DNA of 34,927 nt, taken from the NCBI GenBank assembly GCA_030429665.1, contig JAUIEZ010000043.1:1-34927 (forward strand), written 5' to 3'. Within the stretch, counting starts at the first letter, position 1; each line of letters starts with the position of its first letter. The position numbers and the translations under genes are program-made. The DNA comes from Gammaproteobacteria bacterium. Lineage in GTDB: Bacteria > Pseudomonadota > Gammaproteobacteria > Arenicellales > CAJQKF01. Under the pieces are notes generated by a model. That model worked only from the letters and a program-made list of their open reading frames with translations, searched no databases and was not told the origin of the DNA. Of the stretch, positions 8,193 to 16,363 are shown in pieces.

Positions 8193-8219
8193 TTCCGCCG
8201 CCGGTTCAGGTGCTAGAAT
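8193..8219 (+). promoter_or_regulatory. Possible promoter for the DUF4404-kinase genes
   Basis: TAGAAT at 8214-8219 is a good -10 box. TTCCGC 15 bases upstream is a poor -35. It would give a leader of about 60 bases. Confidence 0.3.
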
Positions 8220-8287
8220 TCGGTCAAAGCGCGTGCCGCGACGTCGACACGCTTCCCTGGCCAGCGATCCGGAGGACAACAGGTTCC

Positions 8288-8551
8288 ATGAGCGAGCAAG
8301 ACCTGCGCGAATTGATTGAACGGCTGCGACACGAGGCCGCGGCGCTGCCCGGGCAGGACGTGGACGCGCGCAAGCGGCTCGAGGCCGTCATCGACGACCT
8401 GGAATCCCGGCTCGCCAGCGACGAATTGTCCTCGTCGCCGAGCCTGCGCGGCTCCATCCAGGACAGCATTCACCAACTCGAGGCACGTCATCCGGACGCC
8501 ACCACGGTGCTCAACAATATCATGATGACACTGGCCAACATGGGTATCTGA
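8288..8551 (+). CDS. DUF4404 family protein
   Basis: An 87-residue protein that begins MSEQDLRELIERLRHEA. Two amphipathic helices with heptad-like leucines (LRELIERLRHEAAAL and RLEAVIDDLESRL) are followed by a short C-terminal block, HPDATTVLNNIMMTLANMGI. That layout is typical of DUF4404, a small cytosolic family without known function. GGAGG at 8271-8275 lies 12 bases before the ATG, a slightly long spacing. The next gene, a sugar kinase-like protein, starts 25 bases downstream and the two are probably cotranscribed. The ATG is preferred over longer upstream frames because those run through the promoter-like region. Confidence 0.85.
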   Translation: MSEQDLRELIERLRHEAAALPGQDVDARKRLEAVIDDLESRLASDELSSSPSLRGSIQDSIHQLEARHPDATTVLNNIMMTLANMGI

Positions 8552-8576
8552 CCGCGACCGCGCCGGGAAGGTTCCA

Positions 8577-9404
8577 TTGTCGGTCAGATCGGATGACGGC
8601 CTGCTGGTCCAGCGGATCAACGGCGTGCGGTGGACGGTAACGCCGTCCTTCCGCGACAGCGAGAGCTTTCGTTCCATCACCCGGCTGAACGACGACTGGC
8701 GCCCGCGCGGAAACGATGAACGCGCGGAGCGTCGGCAGCGGTGGTCCGTCGTCTACCGGACGAACAGCGCCGAGGTGTTCCTGAAACACTACCTGCCGCG
8801 CTCGGCCTTCGAGCGAATCAAGTACCTGCTCAGGCCCAGCCGCGCCAGCGCCGAATGGCGAAACGCCAGGACGCTCGAGCGAATCGGCGTGCGCGTGCCC
8901 GCGGTGTTGGCGTGGGGAGAACGGCGCGGCCTGTCGGGCTGGCGACAGAGCTTCCTGGTGACCGAGGCGTTGCCCGGGGCGCCCACGTTGCTCGAGTGGA
9001 GTCGACGACGCCATCCGCGCGCCGAGGCGCGCGCCTTGCGCCGCACGCTTGCGCGCGCCATTGCGCGCATGCACGAGAACGGCCTGTTTCACCGCGACCT
9101 GCACGGACACAACGTCCTGGTTGACGAGAGCGCTGGCGCGCCGGTGCCTTGCCTGCTGGACTTTCACGAGATGTTGCGACTGCCGCGACCGGTCACGCGA
9201 TTTTGCATCGACGACCTGGCGCGGCTGAACGGATTCGTCGAGGCGAGTCGTTGGCAGAGGATTCGCTTTGCGCGCGACTACCTTCTCGAACGCGGTATTC
9301 ACCGCTCCCGGTTGAGAGACTGGGTCGTGTCGGTGGACCGCGCCACCCGATCGCTGTGGGATTATTACGAGGGAAAGGGGCGCGACTATCGGCTTTACGA
9401 CTGA
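8577..9404 (+). CDS. WaaP/Kdo-type lipopolysaccharide kinase family protein
   Basis: A 275-residue protein-kinase-like fold protein of the Kdo/WaaP family. A candidate ATP-binding lysine is Lys70 (VFLKHY). The catalytic loop HRDLHGHNVLV is at 172-182, with Asp174 as the likely base and Asn179 as a metal ligand. LLDFHE at 193-198 supplies the metal-binding Asp195. It lacks membrane segments. Family members phosphorylate sugars of the lipopolysaccharide inner core at the cytoplasmic face. It starts at a TTG at 8577, five bases after GGGAAGG, and no ATG or GTG start is near. It follows the DUF4404 gene and converges on the methyltransferase gene. The catalytic residues look intact; the acceptor is unknown. 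Confidence 0.85.
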   Translation: MSVRSDDGLLVQRINGVRWTVTPSFRDSESFRSITRLNDDWRPRGNDERAERRQRWSVVYRTNSAEVFLKHYLPRSAFERIKYLLRPSRASAEWRNARTLERIGVRVPAVLAWGERRGLSGWRQSFLVTEALPGAPTLLEWSRRRHPRAEARALRRTLARAIARMHENGLFHRDLHGHNVLVDESAGAPVPCLLDFHEMLRLPRPVTRFCIDDLARLNGFVEASRWQRIRFARDYLLERGIHRSRLRDWVVSVDRATRSLWDYYEGKGRDYRLYD

Positions 9405-9423
9405 TTCGTCCCGCGCGGCGCGG

Positions 9424-10035
9424 TCACTGTCTCGTGCAGACCACGATCGTCTTGACGCTGAACGGCCCGGCGCAACGATGCATGGATCGGATTCGCATCC
9501 CGGCCGCATCCACCGCTGCCTCGACCCGGCCGCGGGAGATGGACGTGCGCATGCTGCCCCGGCGCCTCGCAAACGTCGTGTTCAGCCAGGCGTAGAACAC
9601 GACGCCTTGCCGGCACACCCGGCGCAGGCTGGCGAGTACCGCCGCGCGGTCGGCTTCGTTTTTCAGGTGATGAAAATACCGATGACAGATCACCCAGTCG
9701 AAACTGGCATCGTCGAACGGCAGGTGAAAAATGTCGGCGCAGCAGGAGCGTCGAGAGACATTGCCGTCGTTGTACACCGAAAGCATCGGCACCGAACTGT
9801 CGGCGCCGACGATCTCGTCGAATCGCTCGCGCAGCAGTTCGTCTATGCGGCCGGTGCCGCAGGGCACGTCGAGCACCGTATCGCCGGCGGTCGCGGCCAG
9901 GGCGCGTCGCACCGCCGCCAGTTCCAGCCGCTGGCTGATCCCCGGCCGGCCGTTCCCATGGGCGCTGGCGTGGTAGGCGAGGGCCTGCTCGCGGGCGCGG
10001 TAGCGCTCCGGTCGGGTCTTGATCGGCTGGTTCAA
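9424..10035 (-). CDS. Class I SAM-dependent methyltransferase
   Basis: A complete 203-residue methyltransferase. Motif I, VLDVPCGTGR at about residues 54-63, binds SAM. GADSS at 78-81 holds the acidic residue after strand 2. DIFHLPFDDASFDWVICHRYFHHL at 101-124 covers motifs II and III, as in the UbiE/Methyltransf_11 type. The N-terminus is rich in basic residues and contains no signal. The target is not readable. It lies on the opposite strand between two lipopolysaccharide-kinase-like genes, 19 bases from the end of one and 50 bases from the start of the other, so a role in modifying the same glycan or lipid is a guess from context. Confidence 0.85.
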   Translation of the reverse strand: MNQPIKTRPERYRAREQALAYHASAHGNGRPGISQRLELAAVRRALAATAGDTVLDVPCGTGRIDELLRERFDEIVGADSSVPMLSVYNDGNVSRRSCCADIFHLPFDDASFDWVICHRYFHHLKNEADRAAVLASLRRVCRQGVVFYAWLNTTFARRRGSMRTSISRGRVEAAVDAAGMRIRSMHRCAGPFSVKTIVVCTRQ

Positions 10036-10085
10036 CGATTCGGTCCCGGAAGTAGACAGGAGCGGCTTGCGGGCCGCGCCGGTTC

Positions 10086-10880
10086 GTGAAGAAAAAATCG
10101 GTCCTGGTTTTCGACGGCCCCGGCGGCGAGGCGCTGCGTGAGGCCGGCCTTGCGACCTTCGAGGTCATCTGGTCGTGGCCCGGCGAGGCGGTCGACGCGC
10201 CGAACCGCCGCGGCGAGGGATTCAGCACCGTCAGTCGGCACAGGCTGCTCGACGCCGGGGGCGAAGCGCGATTCTACCTCAAACGCCAGCAGGACTATTT
10301 CCCGCGCAGCAGGCTCGGCGGGCGCGAGCTCCTGCTGTGGCGCGAGTATCGCGCGCTTCGGCTGTTCGATCGCCGCGGAATCGACACCCTGGAAGTGGCG
10401 GCAATCGCCCTTCGCCGCGACGCCGGACACCGGCGGGGATTCCTCGTGACCACCGCGCTGTCCCGGCACGTGGCGCTGGACGAGGCGCTCGCGCGCTGGG
10501 GCGGCCGCGTGCCGGATTCGGTGTCGAAGGCGGTGGCGGAATTCCTTCGCCGCATGCACCGCCGGCGCCTTTTCCACGGCAACCTTTACCCGAAACACTT
10601 GTACGTGCATCGTTCGCTCGACGCGGGTGTCGCGGTGGACGACCCGGTCCGCGTGATCGACCTGGAGGATGCACGGCGCGTGCCCTGGCCGGGCTACGCG
10701 GCGCTGCGCGACCTGGAAAAGCTCAACCGCTACTGCGAAGGCGTGAGCACCTTTCGGCGCCTGCGATTCTTCCTGCGCTACGCCGGCGTGTCCCGGCTCA
10801 CCCATCGCCAACGCCGCCTGCTGGAGGCGATCGTCGCCAGGCACCTTCGTCGTGTGCGGCGCGGCCCGCGTGTCTCGTAG
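10086..10880 (+). CDS. InaA/WaaP-type lipopolysaccharide kinase family protein
   Basis: A 264-residue protein of the lipopolysaccharide kinase/InaA family, starting at a GTG. FYLKRQQD (Lys66), WREYRAL (Glu87) and the loop HGNLYPKHLYV at 164-174 line up with the kinase fold, and IDLEDAR at 191-197 corresponds to the metal-binding segment (Asp192). The HRD aspartate is replaced by Asn166. This HGxLYPKH form occurs in InaA-type relatives, so it may be family-normal, but it raises the question whether the protein is an active kinase. It is divergent from the methyltransferase gene and probably forms a functional group with the kinase at 8577-9404. Confidence 0.83.
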   Translation: MKKKSVLVFDGPGGEALREAGLATFEVIWSWPGEAVDAPNRRGEGFSTVSRHRLLDAGGEARFYLKRQQDYFPRSRLGGRELLLWREYRALRLFDRRGIDTLEVAAIALRRDAGHRRGFLVTTALSRHVALDEALARWGGRVPDSVSKAVAEFLRRMHRRRLFHGNLYPKHLYVHRSLDAGVAVDDPVRVIDLEDARRVPWPGYAALRDLEKLNRYCEGVSTFRRLRFFLRYAGVSRLTHRQRRLLEAIVARHLRRVRRGPRVS

Positions 10881-10934
10881 CATGCCTTACGCGTCGCCGC
10901 GTCGGCCGAACCCTGACAATGCCGACAGGCAGTC

Positions 10935-10962
10935 TCGACCAGGCGGTCATCCGGGTTAGAAT
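10935..10962 (+). promoter_or_regulatory. Possible promoter for the MoxR-Bat operon
   Basis: TCGACC and TAGAAT (10957-10962) are 16 bases apart, 34 bases before the MoxR ATG. The -10 is good and the -35 moderate (4 of 6). This is the only plausible promoter in the 116-base gap. Confidence 0.4.
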
Positions 10963-10996
10963 CGCGCCACTTCGACATCACGACGGATCGCAAACG

Positions 10997-12013
10997 ATGG
11001 ATCAACCCGTAACCCGTGACGGTGACGCAAGGGAGCGCCTGTCGATGCATGCCGACGCGGTTTCCAGACTTCGCGGCTGGATCGAGTCGCGCGTGCTAGG
11101 GCAACCCGTGCTTGTCAACCGCCTGCTGATCGGCCTGATCGCCGACGGCCACCTGCTCGTGGAAGGCGCCCCGGGCCTGGCCAAGACGCGCGCCGTGCGC
11201 ATGCTGGCCGAGTGCGTGGAGGGCGAGTTTCACCGTGTGCAGTTCACCCCCGACCTGCTGCCCGCCGACCTGACCGGTACCGAGGTTTACCGCCCCCAGA
11301 CGGGCGAGTTCGAATTCCAGCGCGGACCGCTGTTCCACAGCATCCTGCTGGCCGACGAGATCAACCGGGCCCCGGCCAAGGTGCAATCGGCGCTGCTGGA
11401 GGCCATGGCCGAGCGCCAGGTCACCGTCGGGCGGCAGACTTACCCGCTGCCGCGATTGTTCATGGTCATGGCGACCCAGAATCCGATCGAGCAGGAGGGT
11501 ACGTATCCGCTCCCCGAGGCCCAGCTCGACCGTTTCCTTTTGCACCTGAAGCTCAACTACCCGGACGCCGGCACCGAGCGAGATATTCTTGCGCTTGCCC
11601 GCGGAGAGGCGCTCGACTCGTTGCGGCCCGATTCACCGCCGCGCCCGTCGATACTCGACCAGCGCTCGCTGTTCGAGATTCGCGCCGGTGTGCTCGACTT
11701 GTACATGTCGCCGGAGGTGGAGCGATATCTCGTCCAGTTGGTGCTGGCCACTCGCGATCCCGCGCCGCTCGGCGAGCACCTGTCGCGCTGGATCGAGTAT
11801 GGCGCCAGTCCTCGAGCGACCATTGCCCTGGATCGCTGCGCGCGCGCCCACGCCTGGTTGGCGGGACGCGATTTCGTTACGCCCGAGGACATCCAGGCGG
11901 TGGCGCCCGACGTGCTGCGCCACCGGTTGATCCTCGGCTACGAGGCCGAGGCCGACGGCATCGATGCGGATCGCTTCATCGCCGAACTCGTGGCGCGGGT
12001 GGCGGTGCCGTGA
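10997..12013 (+). CDS. MoxR-family AAA+ ATPase (Bat operon)
   Basis: A 338-residue MoxR-type AAA+ ATPase. Walker A (EGAPGLAKT) is at 56-64, Walker B (ILLADEI) at 116-122, and sensor 1 (ATQNP) at 159-163, with the MoxR block GTEVYRPQTGEFEFQRGPLF between them. MoxR ATPases act as chaperone-like motors for the VWA and DUF58 proteins encoded with them. The next gene overlaps its stop as GTGA, the first of several translational overlaps. The open frame extends upstream to 10175 through the kinase gene, but the ATG at 10997 begins the normal MoxR N-terminus. It is a separate branch from the NorQ protein at 709-1521, which has its own partner. Confidence 0.94.
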   Translation: MDQPVTRDGDARERLSMHADAVSRLRGWIESRVLGQPVLVNRLLIGLIADGHLLVEGAPGLAKTRAVRMLAECVEGEFHRVQFTPDLLPADLTGTEVYRPQTGEFEFQRGPLFHSILLADEINRAPAKVQSALLEAMAERQVTVGRQTYPLPRLFMVMATQNPIEQEGTYPLPEAQLDRFLLHLKLNYPDAGTERDILALARGEALDSLRPDSPPRPSILDQRSLFEIRAGVLDLYMSPEVERYLVQLVLATRDPAPLGEHLSRWIEYGASPRATIALDRCARAHAWLAGRDFVTPEDIQAVAPDVLRHRLILGYEAEADGIDADRFIAELVARVAVP

Positions 12014-12987
12014 GCGCCGCGCCGGACGATTCCCGGGGATTGTCGGGCGCCGGCTTCGAACTGCCCGACCTGATCCGGCTGCGTCACGCCGCCGCGCGCC
12101 TGTGCCTGCGCTCCCACGTCACGCCTGTTTCCTGGCGGGCCGGGATGCACGTTTCGCGCATCCGCGGCCGCGGCATGAGCTTCGCCGAATCGCGCCTGTA
12201 CCAGCCGGGCGACGACGTGCGGCTTATCGACTGGCGCGTCACCGCGCGCACCGGCCGACCGCATACCAAGGTGTTCGAGGAGGAGAAGGAGCGCGCGGTG
12301 TTCGTGGCGGCGCAGTTTGCGCCGACCATGTATTTCGGCACGCGGGTAGCCTTCAAGCACGTGGTGGCGGCGGAGTTGGCGGCGTTGGTGGGATGGGCGA
12401 CGGTATCCTGCGGCGATCGTCTCGGCGCGCTGCTCGCCTCGGCGCGAGGACACGTCGAGCGCCGACCCGCGGCCGGCCGGCGAGCCGTGATGGCGTTACT
12501 CAGCGAGCTTGCCGCCCTGGCATCGCCGCCGGCCGCCGGCGTCGCGCCGGCGCTCGCCGACACCTTGCGCCGTGTCGCGCGGGTCGCGCGACCGGGCTCG
12601 TTGGTGTTCGTGATCGGCGATTTCTACGACTTTGACGATGAAGCCGCGAGACACCTGGCGCGGCTGGCCCAGCATAACGACGTGGTGATCTGCCAGGTGC
12701 TCGATCCGGTCGAGATCGACGCGCCGCCGCCCGGCGTGTACCCGGTCAGCGATGGACGACGGGTCGGCGAGCTGCACGCGATCCGCGCGGACGGGCACGA
12801 CACGTGGCGGACCCTGGAACTCCGCCTGCGCGAGCCGCTCCGACAATTCGCGCGACGTCATCGGCTGCCTCGCGGGCTGGTGTGCGCAGGCCGGCCGGTC
12901 GCGGAGCAGATCGAGGCGATTCTCGCGCGCGAGCAGGTCGATACCCTCGACGAGCGCAAGCATGGATCCACTCGCCGACCTGCGTGA
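12010..12987 (+). CDS. DUF58 domain-containing protein
   Basis: A 325-residue protein that starts at a GTG overlapping the MoxR stop (GTGA). The DUF58 signature ESRLYQPGDDVRLIDWRVTARTGRPHTKVFEEE begins near residue 60. A VWA-like C-terminal half contains VFVIGDFYDF and NDVVICQVLDP, but no complete MIDAS DxSxS motif. DUF58 proteins are the usual second member of MoxR operons and probably couple the ATPase to the membrane VWA proteins. No signal peptide or membrane span is visible. The last 26 bases overlap the start of the DUF4381 gene, so translation is likely coupled. Confidence 0.92.
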   Translation: MSAAPDDSRGLSGAGFELPDLIRLRHAAARLCLRSHVTPVSWRAGMHVSRIRGRGMSFAESRLYQPGDDVRLIDWRVTARTGRPHTKVFEEEKERAVFVAAQFAPTMYFGTRVAFKHVVAAELAALVGWATVSCGDRLGALLASARGHVERRPAAGRRAVMALLSELAALASPPAAGVAPALADTLRRVARVARPGSLVFVIGDFYDFDDEAARHLARLAQHNDVVICQVLDPVEIDAPPPGVYPVSDGRRVGELHAIRADGHDTWRTLELRLREPLRQFARRHRLPRGLVCAGRPVAEQIEAILAREQVDTLDERKHGSTRRPA

Positions 12988-13456
12988 CATCCACCTGCCC
13001 GCCGATCCCGGATGGTGGCCGCCCGCACCGGGCTGGTGGCTGCTCGCCGCGATTGCGCTTGCGGCGCTGGTGTTCGCCGCCTGGCGGATCCGGCGAATCC
13101 ACAGGCACCGCGCTCCCGCCAGGGCCGCCCGCCGTGCCCTGGCGCGGATTCTCGCCGAGTACGAGCGCGACGCGGACGCGGCCCGCGCCACGCGACGAAT
13201 CTCCACCCTGTTGCGCCGCTACCTGCTGGCGAGATACGACCGCGCGGTCGTGGCCGGCTTGAGCGGCGCGCGCTGGGTCGATTTTCTCGGCCGGCTGGCG
13301 GGCGCCGACCGGCCCGGGCTCGATGTGGTGACGACGGCGCCGTATCGTGTCGACGGCGGCAACGTCGACGAGTTGGCGGTTCTGGCGCGCGCGGTCATCG
13401 ATGCCGGGACGCGGCCGTGCCGTGACCCGTCCTCGGCCCCGGGAGTGACGTCTTGA
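12962..13456 (+). CDS. DUF4381 domain-containing membrane protein
   Basis: A 164-residue protein with one strong transmembrane segment (about residues 23-42, GWWLLAAIALAALVFAAW), preceded by the family-typical LRDIHLPADPGWWPPAPGWW. The basic cytoplasmic helix region RRALARILAEYE... and the RRYLLARYDR block match DUF4381. It occupies the standard DUF4381 slot between DUF58 and BatA and is likely a small inner-membrane partner in the complex. It starts at an ATG inside the DUF58 gene and ends overlapping the BatA TTG start (TTGA). Confidence 0.9.
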   Translation: MDPLADLRDIHLPADPGWWPPAPGWWLLAAIALAALVFAAWRIRRIHRHRAPARAARRALARILAEYERDADAARATRRISTLLRRYLLARYDRAVVAGLSGARWVDFLGRLAGADRPGLDVVTTAPYRVDGGNVDELAVLARAVIDAGTRPCRDPSSAPGVTS

Positions 13457-14514
13457 CATTCACCTTCGCGTGGCCCTGGCTGTTTCTGTGCCTGCCATTG
13501 CCCTGGCTGGTATGGCGCTACGCGCGGCCGGTGCGCCGACGCGGCGCGGGTGCCATCCGGGTGCCGTTCTTCGCGCTGCTCGCAAATGGCGAGCAGCGAC
13601 GCGACGGCGGGACGGCGCCGCGGCGGGCGATGCTGGTGTCGCTTTGCTGGGTACTGCTGGTGACGGCGGCGGCGCGCCCGCAATGGATCGGCGAACCGGA
13701 CCGCGTCCTCGTGAGCGGCCGAAACCTGATGCTGGCGGTGGATATCTCCGGCAGCATGAAGACCGCCGACCTGACCTTGCGCGGTGAACCCGCGGATCGC
13801 CTGTCGGTGGTCAAGGCGCTTGGCGGTGACTTCCTCGCGCGACGCGTCGGCGACCGCGTCGGCCTGGTGTTGTTCGGCTCGCAGGCGTACCTGCAGGCGC
13901 CGCTGACGCTGGACCGGCGTACCGTCGCCACGCTGCTTAACGAATCGGTCATCGGCATGGCCGGCGAACGCACGGCCATCGGCGACGCCATCGGCCTTGC
14001 GGTCAAGCGACTGCGCGAGATCGACGGTGACCAACGCGTGCTGATATTGATGACCGACGGCGCCAACACCGCCGGCGCCGTGGACCCGTCACGGGCCGCG
14101 CGCCTGGCGGCCATGGCCGGACTGACCATCTACACCATCGGCATCGGCGCCGATCGCATGAGCGTGAGCACGCTGTTCGGCGTGCGCGAGGTGAATCCGT
14201 CGGCGGATCTGGAGGAGGCCCTGCTCGAGGAAATCGCGAGCGCGACCGGCGGCCGCTACTTTCGCGCCCGCGGCGAAGACGACCTCGAGGACGTTTACCG
14301 CCTGATCGACGAACTGGAACCGGTGCCGGGGGCGGACCTGGATGCGCGCCGTGTCGCGGAACTCTTCCACTGGCCGCTGGCGCTCGTGGTGTTGGTCGTG
14401 CTCGGCTGGATGATCGCGAATCTCGGTACCGGGCGCTGGCCGTCGCGATCATTACGGGACGCCGTCGACGCGCCCGGGCAAGTCGCGGAACCGGCATCGC
14501 GGGAGGCGTCGTGA
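13453..14514 (+). CDS. BatA-like VWA domain membrane protein
   Basis: A 353-residue protein. A membrane segment at about 8-21 and another near 59-75 precede a VWA domain with MIDAS motif DISGS (Asp97, Ser99, Ser101). A third membrane span (HWPLALVVLVVLGWMIANLG) is near the C-terminus. This is the BatA layout: VWA domain exposed to the periplasm, anchored at both ends. In Bacteroides and other bacteria Bat proteins are linked to oxidative and envelope stress tolerance. The TTG start overlaps the previous stop, and its own stop overlaps the next GTG (GTGA). Confidence 0.9.
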   Translation: MTFTFAWPWLFLCLPLPWLVWRYARPVRRRGAGAIRVPFFALLANGEQRRDGGTAPRRAMLVSLCWVLLVTAAARPQWIGEPDRVLVSGRNLMLAVDISGSMKTADLTLRGEPADRLSVVKALGGDFLARRVGDRVGLVLFGSQAYLQAPLTLDRRTVATLLNESVIGMAGERTAIGDAIGLAVKRLREIDGDQRVLILMTDGANTAGAVDPSRAARLAAMAGLTIYTIGIGADRMSVSTLFGVREVNPSADLEEALLEEIASATGGRYFRARGEDDLEDVYRLIDELEPVPGADLDARRVAELFHWPLALVVLVVLGWMIANLGTGRWPSRSLRDAVDAPGQVAEPASREAS

Positions 14515-16361
14515 TCGAGTTTCTCAGACCCGGCTGGTTGTTGCTGCTTCCGGCAGCGGCGCTGGTCTACGTGTTGTGGCGCCGGCGGGGCCGCGAATCG
14601 CCGTGGCAAGCCGTGGTCGACCCGGCACTGTTGCCCCGGCTGCTCACCCACGGGGATGCCGACCGTTCGATCTGGCCGTGGGCGGTTCTTGCGCTCGCCT
14701 ACCTGGTCGCGGTCGTCGCCCTGGCCGGTCCCACCGTCGAACTGGCCGAGCGTGCCGCCGTGACGCGCCTCGAGGCACGCGTTATCGTGCTCGACCTGTC
14801 GCCGAGCATGTCGACCCCTGACGTGTCGCCGTCGCGCATCGCCCGCGCGCGCTTCAAGATCCGCGACCTGCTCGCGCGACCGGGCGACGTGCAGAACGCT
14901 CTGGTCGTCTTCTCCGGCGACGCGTTTACGGTCGCGCCGGTGACCGCCGACGAGCCGACGTTGCTGAACCTGCTCGGCGCCCTGTCCCCGGAGATGATGC
15001 CGGCGACCGGCGACCGTTTCGACCTCGCCGTGGATCGCGCGCTGGAATTGCTCGAACGAGCCGGTGATCCGGGCGGCGAGATCCTGCTGGTTACCGACGG
15101 CGTCGGCACGAACGGCGAGACGGCTGCGCGGCGCGTTCGGCAGGCGGGCGCCGTGCTCAACGTATTGGCGGTAGGCGGAGCCGAGGGCGCGCCGATACCG
15201 GCGCCGGACGGCGGTTTCCTGAAGGACGCCGACGGCAACATCATCATTCACGGCGTGGATCTCGACCGGCTGCGCCAACTCGCGTCGGCGGGCGGCGGGC
15301 GCGCGGTGGCCATGACCCTGGACGAGTCCGACCTCGACATGTTCCGGTCCGAGGCGAATCTGCTGGCGCAAGCGCGCGCCGTCACCCGGGACGATGCGGT
15401 GCCTAGACGTCGCGACGTCGGCGCCTGGCTGGTCCTGTGCCTGTTGCCCGCGGCGCTCCTCGCGTTTCGTCGCGGCTGGCTGCTGGCGTTGTTGCCGCTG
15501 GCGGTGATGTTCCCGCCGCCGGGCTACGCGTTTTCCTGGGAGGACCTGTGGTCGCGGGCGGACCAGCAGGCCGCGAGCGACGTCGGCGCGGGACGCTTTG
15601 CCGAAGCGGCGCAGCGGGGCGAGACACCGTGGCGCGGCGCCGCGCTATACCGAAACGGTGACTATGCCGCCGCGGCTGACGCGTTCGCCGGCGGGGGCGA
15701 CGCCGACGGACACTACAATCGCGGCAACGCCCTGGCGCGCGCCGGAGACCTCGAGGGCGCGCTGCAGTCCTATGACCGCGCGCTCTCCCTGGACCCGGAT
15801 GCGGGCGATGCCCGCCACAATCGCGACCTGGTGGCCAGGCTGCTCGAGCGGCAATCGCAACAGGCGCCTCGGGACGCGGGCCAGGAGCAAACCCGGCCGC
15901 CATCATCGGAGCAAGGCGGCGGACAGGACGAGGCCGACGGCGAAGCGCGGTCGAAAGGGCGGGAGCAGCAGAGCGCTTCGCAAACATCCGATGGGCAGGA
16001 AGGAGCCGGGCAGCAGGGTGCGGTCGACCAGGGCGATCCGGACGACGCCGCGGCGCAACGGCCGGATGCCGGCTCGGGCGCCAACGAGGGCGGACCGCGG
16101 CGAGCTGCCGAGGCCGGCGAGCCCGGCGAACGTGCAGCCGAAGACGGACGGGAGACCGGCATCGCCGCGGGTGACGCGGATGCGGGCGAGACGTCGAACC
16201 GAGACCGGGGAGCGCCGTCGAACCATGTCGCGAGCGACGAGGATCCGTATGCCCGGCAGGCGCTGGAGCAGTGGCTGCGCCAGGTTCCCGACGATCCGCA
16301 AGGCCTGCTGCGCCGCAAGTTTCTCCACCAGTATCGCCAGCGACAGGCACAGGGAGGATGA
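14511..16361 (+). CDS. BatB-BatC-like fusion: VWA domain plus TPR protein
   Basis: A 616-residue protein. Membrane segments at about 8-23 and 55-72 lead into a VWA domain with MIDAS motif DLSPS (Asp95, Ser97, Ser99). Two further hydrophobic stretches (about 305-335) are followed by TPR units (GDADGHYNRGNALARAGDLEGALQSYDRALSLDP). A long, low-complexity Gln/Gly/Asp/Glu-rich linker covers about residues 445-575. A conserved C-terminal block ends the protein (DPYARQALEQWLRQVPDDPQGLLRRKF). It combines BatB (VWA) and BatC (TPR), as often in proteobacteria. The linker is probably disordered and is the least conserved part. Confidence 0.9.
   Translation: MIEFLRPGWLLLLPAAALVYVLWRRRGRESPWQAVVDPALLPRLLTHGDADRSIWPWAVLALAYLVAVVALAGPTVELAERAAVTRLEARVIVLDLSPSMSTPDVSPSRIARARFKIRDLLARPGDVQNALVVFSGDAFTVAPVTADEPTLLNLLGALSPEMMPATGDRFDLAVDRALELLERAGDPGGEILLVTDGVGTNGETAARRVRQAGAVLNVLAVGGAEGAPIPAPDGGFLKDADGNIIIHGVDLDRLRQLASAGGGRAVAMTLDESDLDMFRSEANLLAQARAVTRDDAVPRRRDVGAWLVLCLLPAALLAFRRGWLLALLPLAVMFPPPGYAFSWEDLWSRADQQAASDVGAGRFAEAAQRGETPWRGAALYRNGDYAAAADAFAGGGDADGHYNRGNALARAGDLEGALQSYDRALSLDPDAGDARHNRDLVARLLERQSQQAPRDAGQEQTRPPSSEQGGGQDEADGEARSKGREQQSASQTSDGQEGAGQQGAVDQGDPDDAAAQRPDAGSGANEGGPRRAAEAGEPGERAAEDGRETGIAAGDADAGETSNRDRGAPSNHVASDEDPYARQALEQWLRQVPDDPQGLLRRKFLHQYRQRQAQGG
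16351..16357 (+). promoter_or_regulatory. Ribosome binding site deciding the BatD start
   Basis: AGGGAGG lies directly before an ATG at 16358 and 6 bases before the ATG at 16364. The spacing favours 16364. Confidence 0.6.
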
Positions 16362-16363
16362 CG

